The position numbers and the translations under genes were made by a program. Source: Herbaspirillum seropedicae (GTDB lineage: Bacteria > Pseudomonadota > Gammaproteobacteria > Burkholderiales > Burkholderiaceae_D). From it: a DNA stretch of 64,000 nucleotides. Each line of letters begins with the position of its first letter. Position 1 is the first letter of the stretch. The stretch spans positions 4,335,021 through 4,399,020 of the forward strand of contig NZ_CP011930.1 of NCBI RefSeq assembly GCF_001040945.1, written 5' to 3'. Below, in pieces: positions 1-9,535 of the stretch. Under the pieces are notes generated by a model. It was not told where the DNA came from. It made no database searches and saw only the letters and a list, made by a program, of their open reading frames with translations.

Positions 1-8
1 GCAGGCGT

Positions 9-1040
9 TCAGTCCAGCTTGACCACCAGCTTGCCGAAGTTCTTGCCTTGCAGCAGACCCATGAAGGCCTCGGGCGCATTCTCCAGCCCTTGCACCACGT
101 CTTCGCGATAGTGCAGCTTGCCTTGCTTGAGCCAGTTGCCCACTTCCTGCTGGAAGGCGGCGTGCAGGTCGGGACGGTTGACGTAGTAGTCGAAGATGAT
201 GAACCCCTGCACGCGCATGCGCTGGGTCAGCGTGCGGCGCAGGATCGCGGCGCTGTCGGTGGCCAGCGTGCCGCCGTTGTAGTGCGCGATGAGGCCGCAC
301 ACCGGCACGCGGGCGTGGATGTTCAACAGCGGGAAGACGGCGTCGAGCACGGCGCCGCCGACGTTCTCGAAATACACATCGATGCCGCGCGGACAGGCGG
401 CCTTCAGTTGTTCGGGGAAGTCGGCAGCACGGTGATCGATGCAGGCGTCGAAGCCCAGCTCCTTGACCGCCGCTTCGCACTTCTGCGCACCGCCGGCGAT
501 ACCCACCACGTGGCAGCCGCGCAGCTTGGCGATCTGGCCGACCAGGGACCCCACCGCGCCGGTGGCTGCAGCCACGACGACTGTTTCACCAGGGCGCGGC
601 TGGCCGATGTCGATCAGGCCGGCATAGGCGGTATAGCCGGGCATGCCCAGCACGCCCAATGCATGCGAGGGATGGGCGAAGCCGGCGGGCAGCTTGTTGA
701 CGCCCGTGCCATCGGAGACGGCGTATTCCTGCCAGCCGGTGTAGGCCATCACCAGGTCGCCTTCCTTGAATTCAGGATGGCGCGAGGCTTCCACCCGCGA
801 GACCACGCCACCGGTCATGACGCCGCCGATCTCCACCGGCGGTGCGTAGGACGGCGCATCGCTCATGCGGCCGCGCATGTAGGGGTCCAGCGACAGCCAC
901 TGGCCGCGCAGCAGCAGTTGCCCTTCTTCCAGCGCCGGAACGGCCACTTCTTCGAGGCGGAAATTGTCGGCCGTGGGCGCGCCGGTGGGGCGCGAGGCCA
1001 GCACGATGCGGCGGTTGGTCTGGGGAGTCGTCTTTGTCAT
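9..1040 (-). CDS. NADP-dependent MDR-family oxidoreductase (CurA/leukotriene B4 dehydrogenase-like)
   Basis: 343 aa, full length for zinc-independent medium-chain reductases that reduce alpha,beta-unsaturated carbonyls with NADPH. Visible are the N-terminal GroES-like half (LSLDPYMRGRM), the Rossmann dinucleotide loop around AAATGAVGSLVGQIAK, and the typical C-terminus GKNFGKLVVKLD. There is no structural zinc Cys cluster. It sits 67 bp downstream of a TetR gene on the same strand, so co-transcription and control by that repressor are likely. A role in detoxifying reactive electrophiles is inferred from family and context; the substrate is unknown. Confidence 0.9.
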   Translation of the reverse strand: MTKTTPQTNRRIVLASRPTGAPTADNFRLEEVAVPALEEGQLLLRGQWLSLDPYMRGRMSDAPSYAPPVEIGGVMTGGVVSRVEASRHPEFKEGDLVMAYTGWQEYAVSDGTGVNKLPAGFAHPSHALGVLGMPGYTAYAGLIDIGQPRPGETVVVAAATGAVGSLVGQIAKLRGCHVVGIAGGAQKCEAAVKELGFDACIDHRAADFPEQLKAACPRGIDVYFENVGGAVLDAVFPLLNIHARVPVCGLIAHYNGGTLATDSAAILRRTLTQRMRVQGFIIFDYYVNRPDLHAAFQQEVGNWLKQGKLHYREDVVQGLENAPEAFMGLLQGKNFGKLVVKLD

Positions 1041-1107
1041 GGGGGAATCCTTTCCTGTTGAAGTTCGTCGGAAGATGTAGGCGCGGCTCAGCCAAGCTCA
1101 GCCCGCC

Positions 1108-1713
1108 TCATCCGGCCTCAGGCAGCACCAGCACCCGACGGGTGACCAGCATGGCCGCCTCCATCGGAGCGCGGTCGCGGCTCAGGCGCGACAGCAGGCT
1201 CGCGCCCAGCCATTGCTGGTACAGCATGGTGGCCGTGGCCAGCGGATGCAGCACGGTATGCAGGGAGCCTTCTGCTATCCCTTGGGCGATGCAGGCGGCG
1301 ATGCGTTCGATGAAGGCCTGGGTGCCCTGGTGCAGGGCCTGGCGCATATCCTCGGAGAGGTCGGCCACCTCGGCGGAGAGCTTGACCACCAGGCAGCGTT
1401 GCTCCAGTTCCTGGCAGCACTGGCTTTCCAGCCAGTAGCCCCAGTAGGTCAGCAGGCGCTCGCGGGCGCTGGCGCCATGGGCGGGGTCGCCCAGCACACG
1501 CTCCAGCGACTCCAGGTAGCCGGCCACGTAGTGCTCGATGAGCTCGCGCCCGTATTGCTCCTTGGAACCGAAGTAGTGATAGAACGATCCCTTGGGAATG
1601 GCCGCCGCCGCCAGGATCTCGGACAGGCCGACGCTGGAGTAGCCTTTCTGGGCAATCAGGGCGCGCCCGGCCATGAGGATGTTGCGTTTGTTTTCGCCGT
1701 AATGTTCTCGCAT
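1108..1713 (-). CDS. TetR/AcrR family transcriptional repressor
   Basis: 201 aa. Residues 10-55 form the TetR DNA-binding domain: GRALIAQKGYSSVGLSEIL, then AAIPKGSFYHYFGSKEQYG with the diagnostic SFYHYF recognition-helix end. The C-terminal part is a divergent ligand-binding domain. Its gene is followed by the oxidoreductase at 9-1040, and a perfect inverted repeat lies 21 bp before its start codon. This fits an autoregulated NemR-like electrophile-responsive operon. That role is inference, not visible in the ligand domain. Confidence 0.9.
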   Translation of the reverse strand: MREHYGENKRNILMAGRALIAQKGYSSVGLSEILAAAAIPKGSFYHYFGSKEQYGRELIEHYVAGYLESLERVLGDPAHGASARERLLTYWGYWLESQCCQELEQRCLVVKLSAEVADLSEDMRQALHQGTQAFIERIAACIAQGIAEGSLHTVLHPLATATMLYQQWLGASLLSRLSRDRAPMEAAMLVTRRVLVLPEAG

Positions 1714-1734
1714 GGCGACTATTCTAACGAAAAA

Positions 1735-1751
1735 TTAGACCGGTCGTCTAA
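1735..1751. promoter_or_regulatory. Candidate TetR operator (NemR-box-like)
   Basis: Perfect 6-5-6 inverted repeat TTAGAC-cggtc-GTCTAA, centred about 30 bp upstream of the TetR start codon. From memory it resembles the TAGAC...GTCTA operator of NemR. A second GACCGGTC copy lies at 1752-1759, so the site may be part of a larger palindromic cluster. Confidence 0.6.
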
Positions 1752-1789
1752 GACCGGTCTTTTTCACCTCCGCTGCCCTGCGCCCGCCA

Positions 1790-3001
1790 TCAATGCCTGG
1801 CGCGATCCTCGGGCGGAAACAAGGGCCACACCAGCAACGCTACCACCGCGATAGCAAGCCAGACCGCCGGCCATCCCTGCCAGTGCAGCAAGGGCGGAAT
1901 CGCCTGGGCGGCCAGGAAGAAGACCAGGAACACGCAGCTATTGCCCAGCCCCAGCGCGGTGCCCACCTGCCCTGCCCCGGCCACGACGGCCAGCTCGGTA
2001 TAGGCCACGCCATGCCAGGCCGACACCACCACGCCGGCCGCCACCAGCAGCGGCGCCAGCACGCCCAGCAGGCCGAACAGCGCGGCGCTGGCCAACGCAC
2101 AGCCGCGCAGGTAATCGCGCCGCTGGCCGCGCCGGTCGGTCCAGCGCCCGCTGGCGATACGAGCTGCCGCCGCGCCCAGCTGGACCAGGGTCAGCAGCAC
2201 GCTGATGGCCAGCACACTGGCCTGTGCGCTTTCCTGCAGGAAGATGCCGCCAAAGCTCAAGAGCGCCACCTGCGGCGCGCACAGCAAGCCTATCCCCAGG
2301 GCCAGGCGCCACACCAGCTTGCTGCGCAAGGCCATGCTGGCGGCGCCGACGACCGGCGCTGCGCCGTGTGCAGGCGCGACCGGGGCTTCGCGCAGCCAGC
2401 GCAAGACCAGGCCCACGCTGGCCAGGCAGGCCGCCATCAGGGCCGCAAAGACCGCGCCGAAGCCGGCCTGCGCGGCCAGCGTAGGCAGCAGCAATGCACC
2501 CAGGCCGCCGCCCAGCGGCACGGCGGTCTGGCGTATGCTCATGGCCAGCCCGCGCTCGCCTTCGCCAAACCAGCCCATGATGGCGCGTCCGCTGGCGCCG
2601 TTGACGCTGCCCCCCAGGAGACCGGCCAGCATCAGGCCCGCACACAACCAGGCAAAGCTGGCCGCACCCTGGCCAGGCAGGGCGTACAGCATCAGCAAAC
2701 CGAGTGCGGCGCTGGCGCCCAGCAGTCCGGCCAGCAAGACCTTGCGGTCACCCCAGCGGTCCGTGAGCACACCCCAGGGCAGCTCGCCCAGGGCCACGCC
2801 CAGGCTGAGCAGACCCAGCGCCAGGCCCAGCTGGGTATTGCTGAGCCGGTAATCGCTGCGCAAGACGACCGAGGTCACCGGGATGCCCGAGAATACCGCC
2901 GAGAAGCTGGCATTGGCGGCCACGCCGGCGGCCAGGACTTTCCAGCGATGGGGTGAGGGTGAGGGCGATGGGCGCGGGAGGACAGGGGCGGCAGCTTGCA
3001 T
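1790..3001 (-). CDS. Major facilitator superfamily transporter
   Basis: 403 aa with about 12 hydrophobic segments. The MFS loop 2-3 signature is seen as GELPWGVLTDRWGDRK, and a related ASGRWTDRRGQRR follows after the sixth helix. An inner-membrane secondary transporter, probably an exporter; substrate not predictable. The gene is divergent from the GlxA-type regulator at 3103, with a long inverted repeat in the 101-bp spacer, so that regulator may control it. The first roughly 18 residues are Pro/Ser-rich, so an internal start is possible. Confidence 0.88.
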   Translation of the reverse strand: MQAAAPVLPRPSPSPSPHRWKVLAAGVAANASFSAVFSGIPVTSVVLRSDYRLSNTQLGLALGLLSLGVALGELPWGVLTDRWGDRKVLLAGLLGASAALGLLMLYALPGQGAASFAWLCAGLMLAGLLGGSVNGASGRAIMGWFGEGERGLAMSIRQTAVPLGGGLGALLLPTLAAQAGFGAVFAALMAACLASVGLVLRWLREAPVAPAHGAAPVVGAASMALRSKLVWRLALGIGLLCAPQVALLSFGGIFLQESAQASVLAISVLLTLVQLGAAAARIASGRWTDRRGQRRDYLRGCALASAALFGLLGVLAPLLVAAGVVVSAWHGVAYTELAVVAGAGQVGTALGLGNSCVFLVFFLAAQAIPPLLHWQGWPAVWLAIAVVALLVWPLFPPEDRARH

Positions 3002-3048
3002 GGCGGACTCCGGAGGTGGTCATGCCGTGCAGTGTGCTGTGCAGCGTC

Positions 3049-3085
3049 ATGGCTTGAATGTCATAATTCCGTCCATTCAGGCCAT
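3049..3085. promoter_or_regulatory. Long inverted repeat in the MFS/GlxA divergent promoter
   Basis: Arms ATGGCTTGAATG (3049-3060) and CATTCAGGCCAT (3074-3085) pair at 11 of 12 positions across a 13-nt spacer, ending 17 bp before the regulator start codon. The half-sites are about 25 bp apart centre to centre, as expected for a dimeric activator or repressor. Assignment to the adjacent regulator is inference. Confidence 0.45.
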
Positions 3086-3102
3086 TTGACGTTTTCTGCA
3101 CC

Positions 3103-4095
3103 ATGCCCCTGCGCGAGACCGCCTTCCTCATCTTCGCCGATTGCAGCATGCTGGACTTCACCGGTCCGCTGTCGGCCTTCGACGCGGCCAACCGGCTCGC
3201 GGGCAAGACCCTGTACCGGCTCACGCTGTACTCCGAACCTGGCGGCATGATCCGCAGCTCCGCCGGTGCGCTGATCCATACCGAACGCATTGGCCGCACC
3301 AGCTTCGATACCCTGATCGTGGCCGGCGGCGGTGCGCCGCGCGAGGGCCTGGTCTCGCCGGCGCTGCGCCGCCACGTGCTGCGTGCGGCGGCGCGCTCGC
3401 GCCGTATCGCCGGCATCTGTACCGGCGCCTTCGTGCTGGCCGCCACCGGCCTGCTCGATGGCAAGCGCGCCACCACGCACTGGCGCATGGCCGCCAAGTT
3501 GCAGCAGATGCATCCGGCGGTCAAGGTGGACAGCGACCGGATCTACTCACGCGATGGTGCGGTATGGACGTCAGCGGGCATCTCGGCCGGCATCGACCTG
3601 GCGCTGGCCTTGATCGAAGACGATCATGGCGTGGAACTGGCGCGCTCAGTGGCGCGCGAACTGGTGGTCTATCATCGCCGCCCGGGTGGGCAGTCGCAGT
3701 TCTCGGCCTTGCAGGAGATGGATGGAGGATCGGAGCGCATACGCCGAGCACTCGGTTTTGCGCGTGAACATCTGCACCAGGCGCTCACGGTAGACCTGCT
3801 GGCCGAGGTGGCCTGCCTGAGCCGCCGCCAGTTCGACCGCGCCTTCGCTGCCGAGACCGGCCAGACACCCGCACGCGCCATCGAGCAGATGCGCGCCGAA
3901 GCGGCGCGATTGCGCATCGAGCAATCCCAGGACACGCTGGAGAGCATTGCCCGCGCCACCGGCTTCGGCGACGCCGACCGCATGCGGCGCGCCTGCCTGC
4001 GCCTGTTCGGCCAACCGCCCCAGGCGATGCGCCGGCTGGCGCGCGCCGAAGACGATCAGGACAGGCTCAGCGCGCCGTCAGGCGTACACGCGTGA
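3103..4095 (+). CDS. GlxA family transcriptional regulator (DJ-1/PfpI-like plus AraC HTH)
   Basis: 330 aa. Residues 1-190 are a DJ-1/PfpI (class I amidotransferase-like) domain with a nucleophile-elbow-like segment GICTGAFVLAATGLL and the following TTHW. Residues about 215-315 are an AraC double helix-turn-helix (LAEVACLSRRQFDRAF, then the second motif around ESIARATGFGDADRMRRACLRLFG). The family senses small metabolites and controls neighbouring genes. Its 3' end overlaps the convergent metallophosphoesterase gene by 29 bp. Confidence 0.92.
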   Translation: MPLRETAFLIFADCSMLDFTGPLSAFDAANRLAGKTLYRLTLYSEPGGMIRSSAGALIHTERIGRTSFDTLIVAGGGAPREGLVSPALRRHVLRAAARSRRIAGICTGAFVLAATGLLDGKRATTHWRMAAKLQQMHPAVKVDSDRIYSRDGAVWTSAGISAGIDLALALIEDDHGVELARSVARELVVYHRRPGGQSQFSALQEMDGGSERIRRALGFAREHLHQALTVDLLAEVACLSRRQFDRAFAAETGQTPARAIEQMRAEAARLRIEQSQDTLESIARATGFGDADRMRRACLRLFGQPPQAMRRLARAEDDQDRLSAPSGVHA

Positions 4096-5224
4096 TTTCA
4101 GAGGGCGCCAGCAGGCGCTTGGGCGGTCCCCAATAGCCGGTGCCGCGGCTGACGTAGACCCACAGTCCTTGCAGCCGCTTCAGCCCTGCCACATAGGGCT
4201 GCTGCAGCGGCACGAAGAAATTCCACGGGAAGAACTGGCCGCCATGGGTGTGGCCCGACAACTGCAGATCGAAGCCCGCCTCGGCGGCAGCCTGGGCGCT
4301 GCGCGGCTGGTGCGCCAGCAGGATGCGCGGATGGCCATCCGGCGCATCGGCGATGGCCGCATGCGGATCGCTGCGATGGGCTGGATCGAAGTGATGCGCG
4401 GTGTAGTCGGTCACCCCGGCCAGCACCAGGCCGGCATCGTCATGGCGCAGCACCACATGTTCGTTCATCAGCACGGTGAGGCCCAGTCGGCGCACTTCCT
4501 CGATCCATTCATGGGCGTTGGAGTAGTACTCGTGATTGCCCGTGACGAAGTAAGCGCCATGGCGCGCACGCAGTTGCGCCAGCGGCGCGGTATGCGGGGC
4601 CAGCTGGCGCACGCTGCCATCGACCAGGTCGCCGGTGATGGCGACCACGTCCGGGGAGAGGGCATTGACCTTGTCCACGATGGCTTGCAGGTAGGGAGCC
4701 TTGATGGTCGGGCCGACGTGGATGTCGCTGATCTGCACGATGCTGAACCCCTCCAGCGCCGCCGGCAGGTTGGCGATGGGAACGCTGACCTCGACCACGG
4801 CGGCGGTGCGGCGGGCGTTGAGGTAGCCGATCACGGTGGCGACCGCCGTCAGCGCCAGGGCCAGCCAGGCGGTCAGCTCGATCATCTCGTGCCGCTGGAT
4901 GGGCGACAGCGGCAGCCACGGCAGCAAGGCCAGCGCGATGGCGCGCAGGAGCGTAGCCAGCAAGGCCGAGGAAAACGCGCCCATGGCCAGCATGCCCGCC
5001 CAGGACAGGCGGTCGGACCAGACCTCCGGCAAGCCCTGGCGCTTCAGGTAGGGCGCCACCAGGGCGATGGGCATGAGCAGGAAGGACAGCGCCAGCACGA
5101 CGCCGCCCAGAGTGATCCAGCCGGCCTGGGTGCTCAGCGCCGGCAGCAGCTGCCAGCCGATCCAGACATGCAGGGCCGCCAGCAGGCCCAGAAAGACAGC
5201 GACTCCGACATAGCTACGACGCAT
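4067..5224 (-). CDS. Membrane-anchored metallophosphoesterase (YkuE/YaeI-like)
   Basis: 385 aa from an ATG at 5224 (MRRSYVGV). A longer frame to 5413 would add an unlikely 63-residue leader. Four N-terminal hydrophobic segments (about residues 5-110) precede a calcineurin-like phosphoesterase domain with all metal motifs: SDIHVG, GDLVDG, GNHEYY, LAHQP and GHTHGGQF. The domain binds two metals and hydrolyses phosphoester bonds; close relatives act on cell-envelope lipids such as UDP-diacylglucosamine-type substrates, but the substrate here is unknown. It converges on and overlaps the GlxA-type gene. Confidence 0.9.
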   Translation of the reverse strand: MRRSYVGVAVFLGLLAALHVWIGWQLLPALSTQAGWITLGGVVLALSFLLMPIALVAPYLKRQGLPEVWSDRLSWAGMLAMGAFSSALLATLLRAIALALLPWLPLSPIQRHEMIELTAWLALALTAVATVIGYLNARRTAAVVEVSVPIANLPAALEGFSIVQISDIHVGPTIKAPYLQAIVDKVNALSPDVVAITGDLVDGSVRQLAPHTAPLAQLRARHGAYFVTGNHEYYSNAHEWIEEVRRLGLTVLMNEHVVLRHDDAGLVLAGVTDYTAHHFDPAHRSDPHAAIADAPDGHPRILLAHQPRSAQAAAEAGFDLQLSGHTHGGQFFPWNFFVPLQQPYVAGLKRLQGLWVYVSRGTGYWGPPKRLLAPSEITRVRLTAR

Positions 5225-5542
5225 GGACAGCCTTTTTCGAGGGAGGGGAAACGGGGACCGAAAGAATACGAAGGATTGCCATAAAGCAAACATATGGCGA
5301 TAGGCTAAGCTCTTTTCAAGCAATTTCTTCGAAAACAACCGTAAACCCTCGCCAAAATAGAGCAAATTTCGGTAAGGCCGACAGTACATGAAGAAAAAGT
5401 CAGCATCGGTCATGCAAGAAGACGCTCAGAGGAGGATAATATTGCCTCTATCCCCCGTTTTTAATTTGCGCGCCCTGGCAGCTGAGCTGCCCCGATGTTT
5501 CGTTTCGGCCCAGGACGCGCCTGCTTCATTGGAAGAGTTATT
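5225..5542. other. 318-bp intergenic promoter region
   Basis: Non-coding spacer between two divergent genes. The stretch at about 5430-5455 contains a TAATAT -10-like hexamer inside an imperfect repeat (agagg...cctct). A perfect 7-1-7 palindrome GGCAGCT-G-AGCTGCC at 5477-5491 would fall in the 5' leader of the next gene. Nothing else recognisable. Confidence 0.4.
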
Positions 5543-6085
5543 TTGAGTTCAAGCAAAACCAAGCGCTGGCATGGCAACGTGGAAGCGATCAAGGCCGAAT
5601 TCCTCAACGGCGTGATCACCCAGATGACGTCCTATGGCGACCGTGTGCACTTCAGCATGTTCGGTTCGGTGCAGAAGCCGCACTACGAAGTGATCAATAG
5701 CTTCGACAAGAAGATGGCCTTCGACGGCAATCACCACTTGCACCGCGCCGAGGAAAGCGAGTTCGGTCCCGGCAACGTGACGCCCATCTTCACGCTGGAC
5801 CAGATCAAGCGCATCGTCGCCACCGGTGGCAGCGGCACCCGCAGCACCCCGCGTTCGGCGCGCGCCGCCTCGGCCCGCAGCGCCGGCGGCACGGCCCGCC
5901 CGACCACCGCCGCCGCCCGTGCGCGCGAAGCGGTGGACAGCGAGAAGTACGCCTACTTCAAGGCCAACCGCCACATGCTGCCCGATGAGATCAACCAGCA
6001 TTCCGATGAGATCAGCAAGCTCATGCTCAATGGCATGTCGGCTGAACAGGCTTTCGGCGAAGTCATTTCCAAGTACTTCGACTGA
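5543..6085 (+). CDS. Conserved-looking hypothetical protein with Ala/Arg/Thr-rich linker
   Basis: 180 aa from a TTG at 5543, which is preceded by GGAAGAG at good spacing; the upstream ATG at 5495 has no ribosome site and adds an unlikely leader. Three parts are visible: an N-terminal compact domain (about 1-95; WHGNVEAIKAEFLNG, GDRVHFSMFG), a basic low-complexity linker (about 97-130) rich in Ala, Arg, Ser and Thr resembling histone H1-like tails, and a C-terminal helical segment (KYAYFKANRHMLPDEI...). No catalytic motif or membrane segment. I do not recognise the family. It is followed by a strong terminator, so it is a single-gene unit. Confidence 0.75.
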   Translation: MSSSKTKRWHGNVEAIKAEFLNGVITQMTSYGDRVHFSMFGSVQKPHYEVINSFDKKMAFDGNHHLHRAEESEFGPGNVTPIFTLDQIKRIVATGGSGTRSTPRSARAASARSAGGTARPTTAAARAREAVDSEKYAYFKANRHMLPDEINQHSDEISKLMLNGMSAEQAFGEVISKYFD

Positions 6086-6153
6086 GCCGGGCGCTCGGGC
6101 CTGTCCTGACGGCAAGCGGGAAGCGCCGAACACCAGACACCAAACGCCAAACG

Positions 6154-6188
6154 AAAATGGCCGGAGACATATCTCCGGCCATTTTTTT
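6154..6188 (+). terminator. Rho-independent terminator, probably bidirectional
   Basis: Stem TGGCCGGAGA (6158-6167) pairs perfectly with TCTCCGGCCA (6172-6181) and is followed by a T-run. The A-run on the left makes it usable from the other strand for the ppk2 gene. Confidence 0.85.
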
Positions 6189-6223
6189 GCCTGGGGCGCG
6201 GGTGAGCCCGCCAGCCTGCAGCA

Positions 6224-7138
6224 TCAATAGAACTCGGGGACGATCATCGAGTCCGGCACCGGATGGCGCTCGTAGTCTTCATGACGCTCGCGCTCCGGCA
6301 GCAGCACCGGCGGATGCGGCACTTCGGCATAGGGCATCTGCTGCAACAGGTGATGGATGCAGTTCAGGCGGGCCTTCTTCTTGTCCACCGCCTGCACCAC
6401 CCACCAGGGGGCTTCGGGGATGTGGGTGCGTTCCAGCATCACTTCCTTGGCCTTGGTGTATTCCTCCCAGCGGCGGCGCGACTCCAGGTCCATGGGGCTC
6501 AGCTTCCACTGCTTGAGCGGATCGTGGATGCGCGAGAGGAAGCGCAGGTGCTGCTCTTCATCGGTGATGGAGAACCAGTACTTGATGACCTGGATGCCGG
6601 CCCGGGTCAGCATGCGTTCGAATTCGGGCACGGAGCGGAAGAACTCCTCGTACTGTTCATCCGAGCAAAAGCCCATGACGCGCTCCACGCCGGCGCGGTT
6701 GTACCAGCTGCGGTCGAACAGCACGATCTCGCCGGCTGCCGGCAGGTGCGACACATAGCGCTGGAAATACCACTGCGTGCGCTCGCGGTCGTTGGGCGCG
6801 GGCAAGGCTGCCACGCGGGCCACGCGCGGGTTCAGGCGCTGGGTGATGCGCTTGATCACGCCCCCTTTGCCGGCCGCATCGCGCCCTTCGAAGACGATCA
6901 CCACCTTGTGACCGGTCTGCACCACCCAGTCCTGCAGCTTGACCAGCTCGCCCTGCAGCCGGAACAGCTCACGGAAATACAGACGGCGATACTCCTTCTC
7001 TTCCTCGCCGTGGGCGCTGGAGAATTCGCCGGTGACCGGATCTATGGTACGGTCTTCCAGCTCCAGTTCCATTTCTTCGTCATAGCTATCGGCCAGCTCA
7101 CGGTGGACGCGCTTGACCAGTTCTTCCTTATCCATCAT
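6224..7138 (-). CDS. ppk2: Polyphosphate kinase 2 family protein
   Basis: About 304 aa. The frame runs on upstream to 7672, but the coding character starts at MMDKEELVKR (ATG 7138 or 7135), with GAGG just upstream. PPK2 motifs are present: Walker A-like FEGRDAAGKGG (about 83-93), lid-region Arg residues, DRSWYNR (Walker B), and the C-terminal WWVVQAVDKKKAR. The enzyme phosphorylates nucleotides using polyphosphate, or the reverse. The N-terminal 30-50 residues are acidic. Divergent from oxyR with a 241-bp spacer; a shared stress role is inference. Confidence 0.93.
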   Translation of the reverse strand: MMDKEELVKRVHRELADSYDEEMELELEDRTIDPVTGEFSSAHGEEEKEYRRLYFRELFRLQGELVKLQDWVVQTGHKVVIVFEGRDAAGKGGVIKRITQRLNPRVARVAALPAPNDRERTQWYFQRYVSHLPAAGEIVLFDRSWYNRAGVERVMGFCSDEQYEEFFRSVPEFERMLTRAGIQVIKYWFSITDEEQHLRFLSRIHDPLKQWKLSPMDLESRRRWEEYTKAKEVMLERTHIPEAPWWVVQAVDKKKARLNCIHHLLQQMPYAEVPHPPVLLPERERHEDYERHPVPDSMIVPEFY

Positions 7139-7379
7139 GTCCTCGTATCCAAGATAAAGTGGCGAACGCGGCACTCCTCTTCGCCTGAAAAGTGCGTGAC
7201 AACATACCTGCCCATTGTGACCAAGACATGACAGGCGGTTAACATCGGAATCGAAGCCCGCCCGGACAGGCGCATGTCCCGCCATCCTGCGCCAACTGGC
7301 GGGAAAGCGCCATGATGCCGCACAGAACCTGGCGGGCGAAAATACGCTATAGTCCCGAAAACGATTCCGGCATAACAGC

Positions 7380-8327
7380 ATGACACTTACAGAACTCAAA
7401 TACATCGTGGCCGTGGCCCGGGAAAAGCATTTCGGCCATGCAGCAGAAGCTTGTTTCGTCGCCCAGCCCACGCTGTCGGTGGCCATCAAGAAACTGGAAG
7501 ATGAGCTGGGCGTGGTCATCTTCGAGCGCGGCGGCACCGAGGTGTCGGTCACGCCGCTGGGCGCGCAGATCGTAGCCCAGGCCGAGCGCGTGCTGGAGCA
7601 GACCGCCGCCATCAAGGAGATCGCCAACCAGAACAAGGACCCGCTCTCGGGCCCCTTGCGCCTGGGCATCATCTATACCATCGGCCCCTACCTGCTGCCC
7701 TCGCTGGTCAAGACCATGATAGAGCGGGTGCCGCAGATGCCGCTGATCCTGCAGGAGAATTTCACCACGCGCCTGATCGAACTGCTGCGCCAGGGTGAGC
7801 TCGACGCCGCCATCATGGCGCTGCCCTTCCCTGAACATGGCCTCAACGTGCTGCCGCTGTACGATGAAGAATTCATGGTCGCCCTGCCGCGCCAGCACAA
7901 GTGGGCCGAGCGCAAGGAAATCGACGCCCGCGAACTCAAGAGCGAGACCATGCTGCTCCTGGGCAATGGTCACTGCTTCCGCGACCAGGTGCTGGAAGTC
8001 TGCCCGGAGATGTCGCGCTTCTCCACCAATGGCGATGGCATTGCGCGCACCTTCGAGGGGTCTTCGCTGGAAACCATCCGTCACATGGTGTCGTCAGGCA
8101 TCGGCGTGACCGTGCTGCCGCGCGCCTCCATTCCGGATGTCGACACCCGCGACGGCATGGTGCGCTACGTCCCCTTCGTCGCCCCGGCCCCCTCGCGTCG
8201 CGTGGTCATCGCCTGGCGCAAGAGCTTCACCCGTCAGGCTGCCATCGATGCGGTGCATCAGGCGGTGTTGGCTTGCAAGCTCAATGGGGTGCAGATGCTC
8301 ACCGACGAGACCGCCTCCACGACCTGA
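7380..8327 (+). CDS. oxyR: Hydrogen peroxide-sensing LysR regulator OxyR
   Basis: 315 aa. N-terminal winged HTH (residues 1-60; AAEACFVAQPTLSVAIKKLE). The redox pair is directly visible as Cys199 in GNGHCFRDQ and Cys208 in EVCPEM, the same numbering as E. coli OxyR. Oxidation to the disulfide would activate catalase and peroxidase genes. The gene stands alone and ends at a GC-rich hairpin. No katG or ahpC is adjacent in this window. Confidence 0.96.
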   Translation: MTLTELKYIVAVAREKHFGHAAEACFVAQPTLSVAIKKLEDELGVVIFERGGTEVSVTPLGAQIVAQAERVLEQTAAIKEIANQNKDPLSGPLRLGIIYTIGPYLLPSLVKTMIERVPQMPLILQENFTTRLIELLRQGELDAAIMALPFPEHGLNVLPLYDEEFMVALPRQHKWAERKEIDARELKSETMLLLGNGHCFRDQVLEVCPEMSRFSTNGDGIARTFEGSSLETIRHMVSSGIGVTVLPRASIPDVDTRDGMVRYVPFVAPAPSRRVVIAWRKSFTRQAAIDAVHQAVLACKLNGVQMLTDETASTT

Positions 8328-8351
8328 CCCGGCATCGTCCGAGCACGGAAA

Positions 8352-8376
8352 ACGGGCCTCGCAGTGCGAGGCCCGT
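8352..8376 (+). terminator. Hairpin between oxyR and ugpC, likely terminator
   Basis: ACGGGCCTCGC (8352-8362) pairs perfectly with GCGAGGCCCGT (8366-8376) around a 3-nt loop. There is no clean T-run, so it is a weaker intrinsic terminator. It lies between two converging genes and may serve both. Confidence 0.6.
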
Positions 8377-8406
8377 GTCGCTTCTGCTTACGCAATACAG
8401 AAAAGC

Positions 8407-9501
<1,095 letters not shown>

Positions 9502-9535
9502 GGTTGTCAGTCTCTAACTATGTAAATGATATAAA

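Noticed and set aside
3947..5284. 445-codon plus-strand frame opposite the metallophosphoesterase
   Set aside because: Gln/Gly/Arg-rich shadow; the minus-strand gene has all catalytic motifs.
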